The translations under genes were made by a program, and so were the position numbers. A stretch of 64,000 bases of DNA from Asparagopsis taxiformis. Taxonomy: Eukaryota > Rhodophyta > Florideophyceae > Bonnemaisoniales > Bonnemaisoniaceae. Position 1 is the first letter of the stretch; every line of letters begins with the position of its first letter. The stretch covers positions 186,001 to 250,000 of the forward strand of contig JALQPE010002409.1 in assembly GCA_030407315.1 (NCBI GenBank), written 5' to 3'. A model generated the notes under the pieces. It ran no database searches. It had not been told where the DNA came from and worked only from the letters and a program-made list of their open reading frames with translations. Positions 1 through 10,533 of the stretch are shown here, one piece after another.

Positions 1-357
1 TTCTGTAATGGCTGTTGCGCGATGTGCGGCGGCGGCGCTTGGTGCGAGATGGACTTGGACTTGGAGAGATGCTGCTGTGGGTGCGGTGGCGGGGGCGGTG
101 GAGACGCGTCGGCGTGCAGCAATGAGCGCCAGGGAGAGTCGGTCGCTATCGGGCGGAAGAGCGTCGAGGAATGCGCTGGGACGAGAGGGCTGGTCATCGT
201 GGTGGATGGTGGGGTGGGATGGGATGGGATGGGGGGCGGAGGTATCGATCGATGGTGATGCGTCGGGTGGTGGGGAAGAGGATGTTTGATATTTGGTCGG
301 GTCGGGTCGCGGCGTTGGTTGGTGTGGTTTGGTGATGGCATGTCGGGAACGTATCAT
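1..357 (-). CDS. Partial hypothetical protein, 5' end only (runs off the left edge)
   Basis: An open frame starts at an ATG at 357 on the minus strand and runs without a stop to base 1 (119 codons), preceded in frame by a stop near 421-423. The predicted protein is rich in Pro, Ser, Thr and His in its first 70 residues. It then becomes more ordered (ALPPDSDRLSLALIAARRR) and ends in an Ala-rich stretch at the window edge. No family is recognised. A second minus-strand frame beginning at ATG 197 is also open to the edge, so the choice of frame is uncertain; I prefer this one because its composition after residue 70 looks more protein-like. The 3' part lies outside the window. Confidence 0.35.
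   Translation of the reverse strand, partial: MIRSRHAITKPHQPTPRPDPTKYQTSSSPPPDASPSIDTSAPHPIPSHPTIHHDDQPSRPSAFLDALPPDSDRLSLALIAARRRVSTAPATAPTAASLQVQVHLAPSAAAAHRATAITE
211..236 (+). other. G-quadruplex-type motif (five G-runs)
   Basis: The plus strand has five runs of three or more G (GGGG, GGG, GGG, GGG, GGGGGG) separated by one or two bases. This fits the usual G-quadruplex pattern. It lies inside the partial reading frame of the minus strand, near its 5' end. No function can be read from sequence alone. Confidence 0.4.
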
Positions 358-1646
358 ACGCGAGGTATGATTGGATTGAAAGAAAACACGTCGCGTGATA
401 TGTTGATGTGGCGCAGCAATTCAAGTGGAGCTGCGGCACGCGCTCGAGTTGAGCGGCAAAAGTGTTGGACCACACATGGCGGGAGACGGCGGTCGAGTGT
501 TTTGCGATACTGTGATGGACAAGTAGAAAATTTCATACCGCCTTTCCTTTGTTCATCCTCAAACAAATGGGCGCATTGGCGTGTGCGTGAATCAACTTAC
601 ACCATCTCTTGACATCATACATTGCGCAAGTTGATTGCCCGCGCGCTCGTTGTGTAAATGGTCTCTCGCGAGAAATTGACTGCCTGCATCGCGTAGATCA
701 ATTTTGTTTGCCGCCATTTTCTACTCCTGCCGGGCCTCCTTTCTGTATTCCACGACCGGCCCGCAACCGTTTCCAAAATATCAACAATTGACCGCGGAAA
801 CACTCTCCATATCACTTTACGTCCTTTTGACACCGCCTGGCTAACCCACCCGTTTGAAAACTCACAGTATAAGCGACAAACTGCACTCTTATTCCGTTAT
901 ACTATACTGTCCAACGAGCCATACACTCGAGACCGCTTCTCTCGCGTCTCAAAGCACGTCACGTATCGAGCAACCAACCGACTGTAATGCCCTCTTCAAC
1001 AACACATCCTATATTCCACATGGCCGTCTCAGTTCTACGTGGTTGCTCAAACCTTCCTAACCTGCCCACTCCTCTCTCCCATCACTTACCACCCCCTATC
1101 CTCCTTCGCGGCATTGCTTATTCAATCATTCTCATTTATATATACAGCCCATACTCTATCGCTTCCGCCGAGCCCACCAAGCCCCGTTCATCTTCCGACC
1201 AGACCATGCCAAAATATACTGCCAATCTACGCACACATCACCATATGACGACTACCTTGCCACAACCCTGCACAACAGCGCACCTTCAATCAAACCCACC
1301 ACAAACGGAAACTACCGGCCTCCGCTCATACCCCAAATTAGCTCAACTCTCCAACACATCATAGCCACCAATCATCACCAAAATTCCTCCCATTCAAATC
1401 ATGAGACCACACTTTCTCGTGCAGCCGGACACCACACACTACCACTCTTCTGCGCAACGTCGACTTATCACAAGTCTGTTCAACCACATGCCACATTCTA
1501 CTAATTCACCAATGCTCAACTCAAACAGGTTAGGGTTTTTCTCCTGACGCGTCACCAGCCCCAATCCAATCTTTCAATTGGCTGCCAGTAGAAACTATCC
1601 TACAAAACCAAGCCTGTCTCGCCAAAGTGCTGCATTGATACGCGCT
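358..1646. other. No gene recognised
   Basis: About 1.3 kb between the left-edge partial gene and RTF2. Short open frames on both strands overlap each other and show no family motif. From about 1000 to 1500 the plus strand is rich in C and A, with a TATATATA-like run near 1137-1145. I see no convincing exon. Confidence 0.5.
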
Positions 1647-2342
1647 TCATTCCGGCACATCACAAGCCAGCTTGCAATTTTTCAATTGGCTGCCATCTTC
1701 GTTTAATCCGTACGATTTACTGCGTTTACGCTTTTTATCCGAGCCACGTTTCCCCCTTCTTCTCTGCACAATACACGCCAATCTTTCGTTGCGTTCAGCC
1801 AATGTCAACCCGAGCGGCACACGCCATCCACTCTTGTCGCACGCGATACACCTCTCATCTTCGACGCCGTCCGTGCCAATCGGCGCGCCGACGCCCACGA
1901 TGCCCTCCACGGTCGCCGTGACGCATCCGCACTGCCACCCGACCGAGAACCGGCCCTCGGCCGAGACGACCTTTCGAGTAACCGCGCAGATAAACGCGCC
2001 GTCTTTACCGTCGCGCACCAATTTCACATTGGCCGTGTCCTTGCGCAACGACCCGATGTGTCGCAACGCCGCAAATCGGTCCTCATTGTCGTCCGGCTGC
2101 GCGCCTTGCTCTGCGCGACGTAGTAGACATGATATTAATGCTTCCTTGTTATAGAGCTGCCCGATGCGGTCGACAACCACGTGCGACTCCTGCAATGGCT
2201 GTTTGGACGCCGTGCACTGCGTTACTGAAGAGCGCTCCTTCAGATGCGCCTTGTTTGGCTTGGACGAAGAGCCGAGGATTTGTGTTCGAAGCAGTGCATG
2301 TTCGCGTCGACTGTTGTTCAGCGATCCGCCGTCTCCACCCAT
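1647..2342 (-). CDS. RTF2: Replication termination factor 2 (RTF2) domain protein
   Basis: 231 residues. The start MGGDGGSL is the typical RTF2 opening. It is followed by a degenerate zinc-finger half (VTQCTASKQPLQE), the hallmark VVVDRIGQLYNKEALISCLL segment (about residues 56-75), and a second CxxT half (FICAVTRKVVSAEGRFSVGWQCGC) with a CxxC downstream (CIACDKSGW). The C-terminus is basic (KKRKRSK), plausibly a nuclear localisation signal. RTF2 proteins are RING/U-box-like nuclear factors that act at stalled forks and, in plants and yeast, in splicing. The length is close to the fission yeast protein and shorter than animal ones. The gene diverges from the SDR gene across a roughly 250-bp shared upstream region. 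Confidence 0.9.
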   Translation of the reverse strand: MGGDGGSLNNSRREHALLRTQILGSSSKPNKAHLKERSSVTQCTASKQPLQESHVVVDRIGQLYNKEALISCLLRRAEQGAQPDDNEDRFAALRHIGSLRKDTANVKLVRDGKDGAFICAVTRKVVSAEGRFSVGWQCGCVTATVEGIVGVGAPIGTDGVEDERCIACDKSGWRVPLGLTLAERNERLACIVQRRRGKRGSDKKRKRSKSYGLNEDGSQLKNCKLACDVPE

Positions 2343-2592
2343 AGTTTAGCGAGGCTTATTTTAGAGACGCGTTTGTGCGGAGGATGATATAATAGACGCG
2401 TAGCGTGGAGCCGAGAAACGTTCCAGTCTAAATTCCAAACGGTCTGTTGTCGGGCCAGCTGAAAATATATCGCACGTGTCCGCGACCACTAATTTACACG
2501 TGTCCATCGCAAGTTGCGAGATTTCATCACGATCCGCCCACAAGTTGGCGGATCTCGGTGCTCGTGTGATCCATCGACTATTTTTCCCAACC

Positions 2593-3534
2593 ATGTCCAA
2601 CATCGCATTCACTACCATAGTCCCAATATCGCCTCGCACATATGCAATCCCATCCAAGTGCAAAGCTCTGCCCCCCAATAGCAGGCACCGTTTACCAACG
2701 CGCACAGCCGTGACGATGGCATCGAGTGATCTGCTCATCATTGGGTGCGGCGTGCTAGGCCGTCTCATCGGTGAGCAATGGCGTGAGCAACACCAATCGG
2801 CGCGCATAGTAGGTGAGACACGCACAGATGCCTCGCACAATGTGATCACTTCTTCTGGAATCATCCCGGCTATTCAAGGCCAGGCGGATGATAAGTTTGA
2901 ACACGTCGTATTCTGCGCTTCACCAAGGGGTAACCCTGATTATCCGGCGGCCGTATCGGCTGCAACGCATCGTGTGACGGATGGCGGGAGATTTGTGTTC
3001 ACATCTTCCGCGGGCGTATACTCAGAACTTGGTGGAATTGTCTCGGAGGCGAGTGAAACCGCCTCCTCTGAGCGAGCCAGCAAATTGAAGAGTGCCGAAG
3101 ACGCAGCTCTCGAATGTGATTCTGGTATCGTGCTACGGCTTGCAGGCTTGTACAACTTGATGCGTGGGCCGCACAACATGTGGCTGCAGAACGCGCGCGT
3201 TTCAGCGGATGGACGCGGTTTAATTAATCTAGTACATTATGAGGATGCCGCTTCGGCGGTGATTGCTGCTTTCAAGTTGTCGGAATTGTCTCCCGAAAAG
3301 AAGGGTCGTTTGTTCCTGATCTCCACCAAGGAGCTCACCCGGAAGGAGATTTGTGCCGCTTCAATGGAACATCCTGTGTACAGCAAGTATAGTATGCCCA
3401 CCTTCCAACACGAGGACGAATATCGCACGAGACGATATGACAACAGCTGGAGTAGAACTGTTCTTGGCTGGAAGCCCAAGTATGAGAGCTTTGGCGATTT
3501 CATGAAGGCGGATATCAAGATGCATGCGCAATAA
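2593..3534 (+). CDS. Plastid-targeted SDR-like NAD(P)-binding protein
   Basis: 313 residues from the ATG at 2593. The frame is open further upstream to a GTG at 2476, but no ATG lies there. The first ~45 residues (MSNIAFTTIVPISPR, then basic and Ser-poor) look like a transit peptide with Phe at position 6. The catalytic part starts with the Rossmann motif IIGCGVLGRLIG (GxGxxG), continues with VVFCASPRG and VFTSSAGVY (the extended-SDR Ser region), then LRLAGLYN and INLVHYEDAASAV. This is the layout of NAD-dependent epimerase/dehydratase-like SDRs. A full YxxxK catalytic pair is not obvious, so it may be an atypical SDR (reductase or NAD-binding regulator). The substrate cannot be named. It converges on the antiporter gene (292 bp between stops). 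Confidence 0.75.
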   Translation: MSNIAFTTIVPISPRTYAIPSKCKALPPNSRHRLPTRTAVTMASSDLLIIGCGVLGRLIGEQWREQHQSARIVGETRTDASHNVITSSGIIPAIQGQADDKFEHVVFCASPRGNPDYPAAVSAATHRVTDGGRFVFTSSAGVYSELGGIVSEASETASSERASKLKSAEDAALECDSGIVLRLAGLYNLMRGPHNMWLQNARVSADGRGLINLVHYEDAASAVIAAFKLSELSPEKKGRLFLISTKELTRKEICAASMEHPVYSKYSMPTFQHEDEYRTRRYDNSWSRTVLGWKPKYESFGDFMKADIKMHAQ

Positions 3535-3826
3535 ACATTGCGGGCACAATGGTGTTACAGATCGCAAAATATCACTACACAGTTTATTATAACTCTAGCC
3601 ATGGCTATTTTGTTAGCAAGTCCAACTTCCCCCCAGATCACTACAATGACCATCCGCCACCACCACACCACGGGCAGTGCACCACCAGGTACTTACAGCT
3701 CAACGTCTCCGCAGGTGCGGCCGGTCCGCATTCCAATCGCATCACACTTCCAGTATCAGCACAAGTCGTGTATTCTTTGTAAGCCGGTAATTGGCTCTGC
3801 GGAACGGGCTAAAGGAGCGGTGGTTT

Positions 3827-5359
3827 CTATGAATCGGTGACAGATGGAGCATTTTCGGTTGTTGACGTTGGTTTCTTCTTGGGCCTCATACCCAATCGCC
3901 ACATAGGCAGTAGCAACATCATCGCTGTGAACGCAAATCCGACCAATGAAACAAAGTAGGCACCCCAACCTAATTTGGTCACAATCTTTGTCAGTGGATA
4001 CCCAGAAACTGCAGCGCCAAGATATGCAATCCATCCAAGCAGGCCGATTGTTGACGAAACAGCCGATTTATCCACAATTTCGGCACCTGCAAGCCCCACA
4101 AGCATCTGAGGTCCGTAGATGAAAAAGCCGATGCTGAACACAGACAACCAATTTATATATCGCCATGCAACGGGCACGAACCATAGGCTTGTCACAGATG
4201 CCATAACGCCAACCAGCCAAAGCACAATGATCGGAATGCGTCTTCCTCTCATAATCTTATCACTGGCCCAGCCAGACACTAGCGATCCAAGTAATCCGCC
4301 AACTTCCATGCCGCTTACACGGAAAGCAGCTTCCTGAGCATCTGCAACACCCTTATAATCAAGCAAGAAGATATGCGCCCAGCTACTGATACCCTGACGA
4401 ACAAAGTACACAAAGAAATAGCTGACTGCTAGTAGCCAAACATAGGGATTGGATAGGACGTATTTGAAGAGCTTTTCACGCGGAGATAGGTCCTGAACGG
4501 GCTCCTGTTTAGCGCCATCTGTTTTGGCCTCTACAACATCTTGGCGGTACACATCGACAGGCGGCAGACCAATAGACTCGGGGCTGTCTCGCAGTCTATT
4601 GAAGAGGAACAATCCCATCATAATTGAGATGCATCCAGGTACAATCATGCCATATTGCCAGCCAAAGGCGCGCGCGCAATAACCGGCAAGTAGTGGAATG
4701 AGAAAGCCGCCAGTATTATGACTAGTGTTCCAGAAGCCCCACCAAGTACCTCTCTCTGATTTGGAGTACCAAGTAGTGAGCAACTTGGCACACGGAGGTG
4801 CGCCGGCTGCCTGGAAGAAACCATTTGTAAGCCACAATGGAACAAATACGTATAGACTAGTTTGAAGACCGAAAATGATATTAATGACGCCGGTTATAGC
4901 CAAACCGCAGGACATGAAAATTCTCGTTGAGAATCTATCCGATAAAATACCGGCAAGCAACTTTGAAAATCCGTATGCAAGGGGAAAGACCGACATAATG
5001 ATACCCAATTGCTCGAGTGAGAAGCCGAGAGCCTGACGCATGACGGGTGCCACGTATGTGAACGAATTTCTCGTGAGGTAGAAAGAAGCGTATCCGGTGA
5101 ATATTGAGTAGAAAATCCTGGTACGCCACATGGCATACTTTTTATCCAATTGCGCGTCCTGGCCGACCACGACAGCACCTGCGACATCGGCGGACGATTC
5201 GGCTGGTTCCTGAGCGCTACCGACGGCGGTCATCAAAGTAGCGCGACGACGCCCAAAATTGACATTGGAGCGACGGCGCGAAAGCGTTATTGGCGTCGCA
5301 GTCCATGTCGATGACGCAATGCGTACGCTCGGAAGCGAGCTGGATACAAAGGTGTACAT
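3827..5359 (-). CDS. uhpC: UhpC-type hexose-phosphate/phosphate antiporter, probably plastid envelope
   Basis: 510 residues from the ATG at 5359. The frame extends upstream, but that part has no membrane or family features. The N-terminus MYTFVSSSLPSVRIASS, rich in Ser, Thr and Arg, looks like a transit peptide with Phe at position 4. The body has about 12 hydrophobic segments of the organophosphate:Pi antiporter branch of the MFS. Its signatures include YASFYLTRNSF, LGIIMSVFPLAYGFSKLLAG, SERGTWWGFWNTSHNTGG and NRLRDSPESIGLPP. These match the bacterial/chlamydial UhpC pattern better than animal SLC37. In algae with primary plastids this transporter is placed in the plastid membrane, moving sugar phosphate against phosphate. 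The gene diverges from MED18. Confidence 0.85.
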   Translation of the reverse strand: MYTFVSSSLPSVRIASSTWTATPITLSRRRSNVNFGRRRATLMTAVGSAQEPAESSADVAGAVVVGQDAQLDKKYAMWRTRIFYSIFTGYASFYLTRNSFTYVAPVMRQALGFSLEQLGIIMSVFPLAYGFSKLLAGILSDRFSTRIFMSCGLAITGVINIIFGLQTSLYVFVPLWLTNGFFQAAGAPPCAKLLTTWYSKSERGTWWGFWNTSHNTGGFLIPLLAGYCARAFGWQYGMIVPGCISIMMGLFLFNRLRDSPESIGLPPVDVYRQDVVEAKTDGAKQEPVQDLSPREKLFKYVLSNPYVWLLAVSYFFVYFVRQGISSWAHIFLLDYKGVADAQEAAFRVSGMEVGGLLGSLVSGWASDKIMRGRRIPIIVLWLVGVMASVTSLWFVPVAWRYINWLSVFSIGFFIYGPQMLVGLAGAEIVDKSAVSSTIGLLGWIAYLGAAVSGYPLTKIVTKLGWGAYFVSLVGFAFTAMMLLLPMWRLGMRPKKKPTSTTENAPSVTDS

Positions 5360-5845
5360 CTTGAACTCTGTTCGTTTGCAGTTGCTTCTGTTGCTTGCTG
5401 CGCCAGACGCGCAATTGTAGGCTCTGCTTCGCAGATGCGATAAGTTGTGATGTTGGAGTGACGCATGTGAAATGAGATCGCCGTGATGCATGGCGCATCG
5501 GCAGCCGACACTTGCATGTTCAAGCCGCAGTAATGCAAATGAGGGCCGCAGATATTGCGACCAGTCAAACGCCATTGTGCAGACCATATCCACCAATTGC
5601 CTACCGCCATGTGTTGTATAACAATTTGCATTTGTATGAAAATATTTGAAAATAGTGTACACACTTTCCATCACGCTGGCGCAACCAATTAAGGAAGAAA
5701 CGACCTAGCTAGTAATCATGCGAATTGGTAGGTGACCCTTCACTCGCAGCGCTGCCTGCCGTGCCTTTCGCCAATGTCCGCCTGCGTCAACGCACAACTA
5801 AACTCAGCTAGAACGGATTAAACTATCCAACAAACGTCCCCAGTC
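5360..5845. promoter_or_regulatory. Divergent upstream region of the antiporter and MED18 genes
   Basis: The 486 bp between the two divergent starts must hold both promoters. I see no clear TATA box. Part of it is open in the antiporter frame but codes for nothing family-like, so I treat it as 5' leader. Confidence 0.5.
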
Positions 5846-6490
5846 ATGCAACCCGTAGACACCAAGCGCGAAAGCAGCGTCGTCATCAAAACGCTCATCC
5901 GCGGCACATTCCCACTTCCAGATCTACAACATCTGGTCTATCTCGTAAAGTCGCTCTGTCCCGAGGTGGGCCATCTGGGCGAATTCCGCGATTGGGACCG
6001 CGTCTACAGTGCAGCGCCAGACGTGAAAGCGCCCAAGAATTCCATCCGTTTGCGAAGTCACCTTGTAGTGCCCGGCGTTTCGCAGCAACAACAGCAGCAG
6101 CGCGAACAATCGCCAACCTTCTCGCTCATGTATCTGGGCATTATGGATCGTCGCGTTCCGATTCCCTGCGAGAAACGACCCATCACTACCGTGACGCTCG
6201 GACCGGAAGCGCCCGGATTGCTCACCTTGCTCGGCTGCGTGTTTGTGGACGAATATGTGCGAAGAGGCGTGCGATATCGCACCCGCGCCGGCTACACTAT
6301 CGAGGTGTACGTCGTTGAGAGACTATTGAAACCGGGCGTGCCTAAGCAGTGCGTGCCGCTCGTGCAAAGCGATCAGCATGCCATTATCGAAATTAGCTCG
6401 GAGGATGGAGCGACGCCGGAGGAACTGACAGCATTTATGCAGCATTTGCAACCGATTGTACAGCTCAGATCGGCAACTAAGAAGAGATGA
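5846..6490 (+). CDS. MED18: Mediator complex subunit 18
   Basis: 214 residues, about the size of human MED18. Visible family features are the N-terminal RGTFPLPDLQHLVYLVKSLC (MED18 uses the equivalent 'L.G.v......l..rL..L'), a central SFSLMYLG-type beta strand region, and the conserved YRTRAGYTIEVYVVERLLKPG block near residues 150-170. The acidic FMQHLQPIVQL tail follows. MED18 pairs with MED20 in the head module that contacts RNA polymerase II. A Gln run (residues 80-86) sits in a loop. A possible AATAAA poly(A) signal lies near 6677. The call rests on motif pattern without alignment. Confidence 0.7.
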   Translation: MQPVDTKRESSVVIKTLIRGTFPLPDLQHLVYLVKSLCPEVGHLGEFRDWDRVYSAAPDVKAPKNSIRLRSHLVVPGVSQQQQQQREQSPTFSLMYLGIMDRRVPIPCEKRPITTVTLGPEAPGLLTLLGCVFVDEYVRRGVRYRTRAGYTIEVYVVERLLKPGVPKQCVPLVQSDQHAIIEISSEDGATPEELTAFMQHLQPIVQLRSATKKR

Positions 6491-6673
6491 TACATCTGGT
6501 GCCAATTTATATGCGCTAACGTGATAACATACTTTAGTTGAGCTGCACCATTCTAACCTGTATTGTTTGTGATAATTGTAAATAACGAACGAGGCCAAAT
6601 GCTAGACATCGCCGACGACGCAATGTGGATGCACGCAGTGTAGTAGCGGCGGCTACGAGCAAACATCGATGGA

Positions 6674-7171
6674 TCAATAAAAGCAGCGCATCATGGTCAA
6701 CACCGGTCTATCAGTGGGTCGTCTTGCCCTTTTCCTCGAGAAGCGTGTCCGGCGATTAGCTCGGTCACTGGAGTACCGGGAGCTTGCGTCGGCGTCACTG
6801 AAAGATTCACGAGTGAAGCGAGGCGTCCTTGTGATTCCGAGAACGGAGAAATTGCGACGTTCCAGATTACCGACTGAGAAGGTTACAAAAGAGTCATCCT
6901 GCAACTCTAAAGTGTCGAAGACGTCGGCGTGAATGGAGCGCGGCTCAAAGTCATCAGCATCACGCGGGCTACGACGGAAAATCATGCCTGCTGAACGGGC
7001 GGGTGTCGACGTAACGCAAGGGTCTGTCGAGACGGTACTATTTGGGAACCAGGGAGAGGCCGCGGTAGCGCTGGTGTTGGTGCTGGTGCTAGTTTCAACG
7101 GTCATTTGAGGCAGTTTGTACGGTTGGGCTGGGTGGCGAAAGTGGGACGAATTGAATTTTGTGTTTGGCAT
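6674..7171 (-). CDS. Hypothetical Ser/Thr/Arg-rich protein
   Basis: 165 residues from the ATG at 7171; a shorter start at 7105 gives 143. The frame is open further upstream only to a TTG. No known domain is recognised. The first third is Thr/Ser/Asn-rich and low complexity. The middle (DVFDTLELQDDSFVTFSVG) is more ordered and the C-terminus is very basic (RANRRTRFSRKRARR), which could be a nuclear localisation signal. It is convergent with MED18, 183 bp away. It could be a small nuclear protein or a chance open frame in basic-codon-rich DNA. Confidence 0.35.
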   Translation of the reverse strand: MPNTKFNSSHFRHPAQPYKLPQMTVETSTSTNTSATAASPWFPNSTVSTDPCVTSTPARSAGMIFRRSPRDADDFEPRSIHADVFDTLELQDDSFVTFSVGNLERRNFSVLGITRTPRFTRESFSDADASSRYSSDRANRRTRFSRKRARRPTDRPVLTMMRCFY

Positions 7172-8753
7172 GCATTTGTAAAGAGTGCTGTTAACAAACA
7201 ATGATGAGGAGAGAGCGATCAAGGTGTGAGAGTTGAGATACAATGATGGAGACGAGCGCAAAGTTATTTACGTGATCGATGCTTACAGACGTCACGCTCA
7301 ATTATTCAATTCCCAGATTGCGTTGCCTGACACTACCCCGGTTGCTGTGCTCCACGCACTCGCTTGGTAAGTTATGTACAGCTTGCGACAGCAGCCATTG
7401 ATGCGCCGTGCATTGTTCCAACTGCGCGCCGCAAATCGCTGATGCAAAGTGCTCAAATCAAAGGTGACCGAAATTCACGGCTGCATTCGTCGCGCCTTGT
7501 TGCACGCTTGGTCCACATATCTTATCGTCGTCCGCGTCCAACCAATTGGTCGGCACCACACGCGCACACGCACAGCCCGCGAATAGTTCTCGCTTCTCGC
7601 TGCGTATCTGTACGTTTCTTGTTTACGGTACCCTAACATCTTCTCCCAACACAATGCAGCACGCTGCGCTATAATTATCCTACTCACCGACCGCTTCACC
7701 TTTTTCCTACTCGCGCGCGTTCATCCCGCAGGATACCTTGCTTCATAATCAGCGCAGCCAGCAGTTTATCCACTCTGCAGCGAAATTAACAAGCACCAAA
7801 AGAGCAACTGGCGTTGACACTTCGTTACAACTACAAAAATTTACTGTGTTTGGAGCTATGTAATATACTCTCTGTAAATTTCAATTACGGGATAGGTGCT
7901 ACTAAAGAGCAGTCGTCTACCATCCGCTCCACTCGCTCTACAAACTCCCAATCATTCGCCCAATTGACGTCCGCAGAACAATCTTGCACGACTGGTGCAT
8001 GGAGATCACACCTAGCCATCAAGAGCGAGTAGATAGCAGCGCTCTTCTCCTTGCCCAAACTTTGGCCTTTCAGTTAAACTGCGTTGTTGTACGCTTCCCT
8101 TCGTCCTATGACGTGGAGAGCAGAGTCTGTTATGTGACCGAGTACACAGTTACGTCGGCAATATCCAATTTGCACGCTGTTTTCTCGAGGTAATAAGGGA
8201 GGCATCCGAGGCCCAAGCAAAAAAAGTGACCAAACAGAATTGATTGAATGTGAACAAACGTCTGTTTCACTTGCAATCTCCCTTATCTAATCTCCCTACC
8301 TCCACAGGCCCCAACACGACGAGAGTGTTGCAGGAAACACGTTTGGCAACAAACTCAACAGGGCCGCCCGTTCGAAATCATGCTTTGTGGACTCTTTGCG
8401 CATCACCCAATTGGTGCCATTGCAATGTCTACCTGGATCGTTTATCACAAACCGCGAGACAAACTCATGGCAAGCATGCAATTCCACACCGATGCTTGTA
8501 CAACGGAAGCGAACCACGCTCAACGCAATAATTTACCGATTGCGCGCGTGCGGCGGCGCGTGCTGATATTTGAATCTCATTATGCCGCACGGACGGATAT
8601 ATTTGTCTTGCATGGTCGAAAGCTTGTTGGATGCGATACAAACAGCTGTACATAAAGTACATTGCCATGTCTTGCATGTCCACTAACGGCGGCTCGCGAC
8701 TATTGCTTCCAGCATGGGGCGCGCGCACGAAACGGCCCAGTTTAGTCGTACTG

Positions 8754-8784
8754 GCGAGCAATTGCTTCGGATGGAATTGCTCGC
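8754..8784. repeat. Perfect 10-bp inverted repeat with 11-base loop
   Basis: The arms GCGAGCAATT and AATTGCTCGC are exact reverse complements. The right half recurs with one mismatch near 9481-9497. There is no flanking gene; the role is unknown. Confidence 0.6.
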
Positions 8785-9599
8785 GAGATAGATGTCCAAA
8801 TTCATGGCGGAAACTAAATTGTATAATACATGGCGCCGGTACTTTTCCAAAGTTTACGCGGCAACACGTGCTGGCTTTTGAAACATATCTACGATAAGGT
8901 ATCTACATCGATATAACATGGCCATATAGTACCATTCCGTTGTCATAACTTTAAATGAGGGTTCCACGTCGACGAGATTAGATATTTTCGTGTAAAATTT
9001 GTACTCTGTGGTACTTACTCGAAGGCGTACAGGTATATGAGCTACGCCATACTCTTTCAGAGCCATACAACTATTTAAGGGGTAATAAACGGCGGATATG
9101 GCACTTTAAAGCACTCGTCTTACTAAACTTGGAATCACATGTGGTGCGTTTATGACATTATACCCTGTCCTCGTATGGCTTTGTGCGAACCGTCATTTGC
9201 AATATCCGATGTGTGCTTTTTCTACTGTCGTAACAAAACAGGCATGCTCTCGGACAATTTTGACAGCGACTGGTGGTCATTCATTCAATATGACGCCAGC
9301 CTACATGGGTTGACGAAGAACAGCATCATTCAGCATGGAATCAATGATGCACATTCATGGATTTGCACACGCCGAACATTGTATGCGATTCGACTACACG
9401 GATCGATACACGCGTGATATTGGGCAAGCGCGATAGAGGGGTGTCAAGTTGAGCGCGACGGTGCGAGTGTCCCACGCGGAATGGAATTGCTTGCGAGCAA
9501 GTCGAGAGCATTTACAAACTTCGGAGGTACTGTAGTACGAATATATCAAATTTGACTGCGGTCGCGCTCTCATCTACCGATTGATGCTCAATTCAGAGC

Positions 9600-9611
9600 G
9601 GGGGGGGGGGG
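9600..9611 (+). repeat. Homopolymer run of 12 G
   Basis: A run of twelve G on the plus strand in non-coding sequence. Homopolymers of this kind are error-prone in sequencing, so the exact length is uncertain. Confidence 0.7.
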
Positions 9612-10496
9612 TGATCCCCGTTGATTTAGTGAATTTGTTTGCAACATGATGAATCTGCCTGGCGAATTGGACGCGACGAGAGGTTTGCATGAATGGGATA
9701 GGGCGATTGCGCAAGCGGATATTGTGCATGGCGGGTGAGATATTTCGACGAGGCAATGATGTTGTATGGTCGAGATATGGGTCATAGTGCGTAAGATGTA
9801 CACTCGTAATGTTTAGTATGTAAGCAGAGAAAGAATTTGTGAGGACGAGGGGTTAGATTGTCATGAGAGCGCGGCAAGTTTTGATGCAAAGTATTCAGTC
9901 GAGTCACTGTAAACGAACGATGGGCTGCCTTGCCGCTGTGAATTTAGCACAACTCAACTGGTGTAGGACGCGGAGCAATACAGTGAAAGTTGATATTTCA
10001 ACAACACCTTCCACGGCTACATTCTGATTGATGGTATGATTGGCAAACGGAAACACAGGTTGACATTTGACAGTCGCTTTGGCGATGAGGGTAACTTTGG
10101 GGGAGAAATGTTGCTTGATTACAACTTTGTGCAACTTTTGACGCCCGCTTGTCGGCTATCCACTGTGGATGCATACGGATGGACATTGCTGCCGTTGGGC
10201 GTAACCCTAGCTCGCCACATCACGCAGTGAAATTATTTTTGAAAACTTTTCAATTGGAAATTTGTGAGATGCGTTGCACACGCAGCACACGATGTTGCGT
10301 GTTACGACGGGATAGCGGTGGGCCGTCATTGGTCAGATCTCTTGAATTGCAGATTCGAGACTAGCAAATCTGCTGGCAACTTGGACCTAAATCCAAGTGG
10401 CCGAACACGTAGCACTTGGCAGGCAACGCTTGCAGCGGTGCTCTACCTTCAACGCCATCGTACCGCCACACATCGCATTCCCGCCGTTGTTATGAC

Positions 10497-10533
10497 GCGC
10501 TACTGTAGTTTATATTTCACAGTACAGTAACGC
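10497..10533. repeat. Imperfect 11-bp inverted repeat
   Basis: The arms GCGCTACTGTA (10497-10507) and TACAGTAACGC (10523-10533) pair at 10 of 11 positions around a 15-base loop. A further TACAGTA copy lies at 10544-10550. The role is unknown. Confidence 0.5.
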
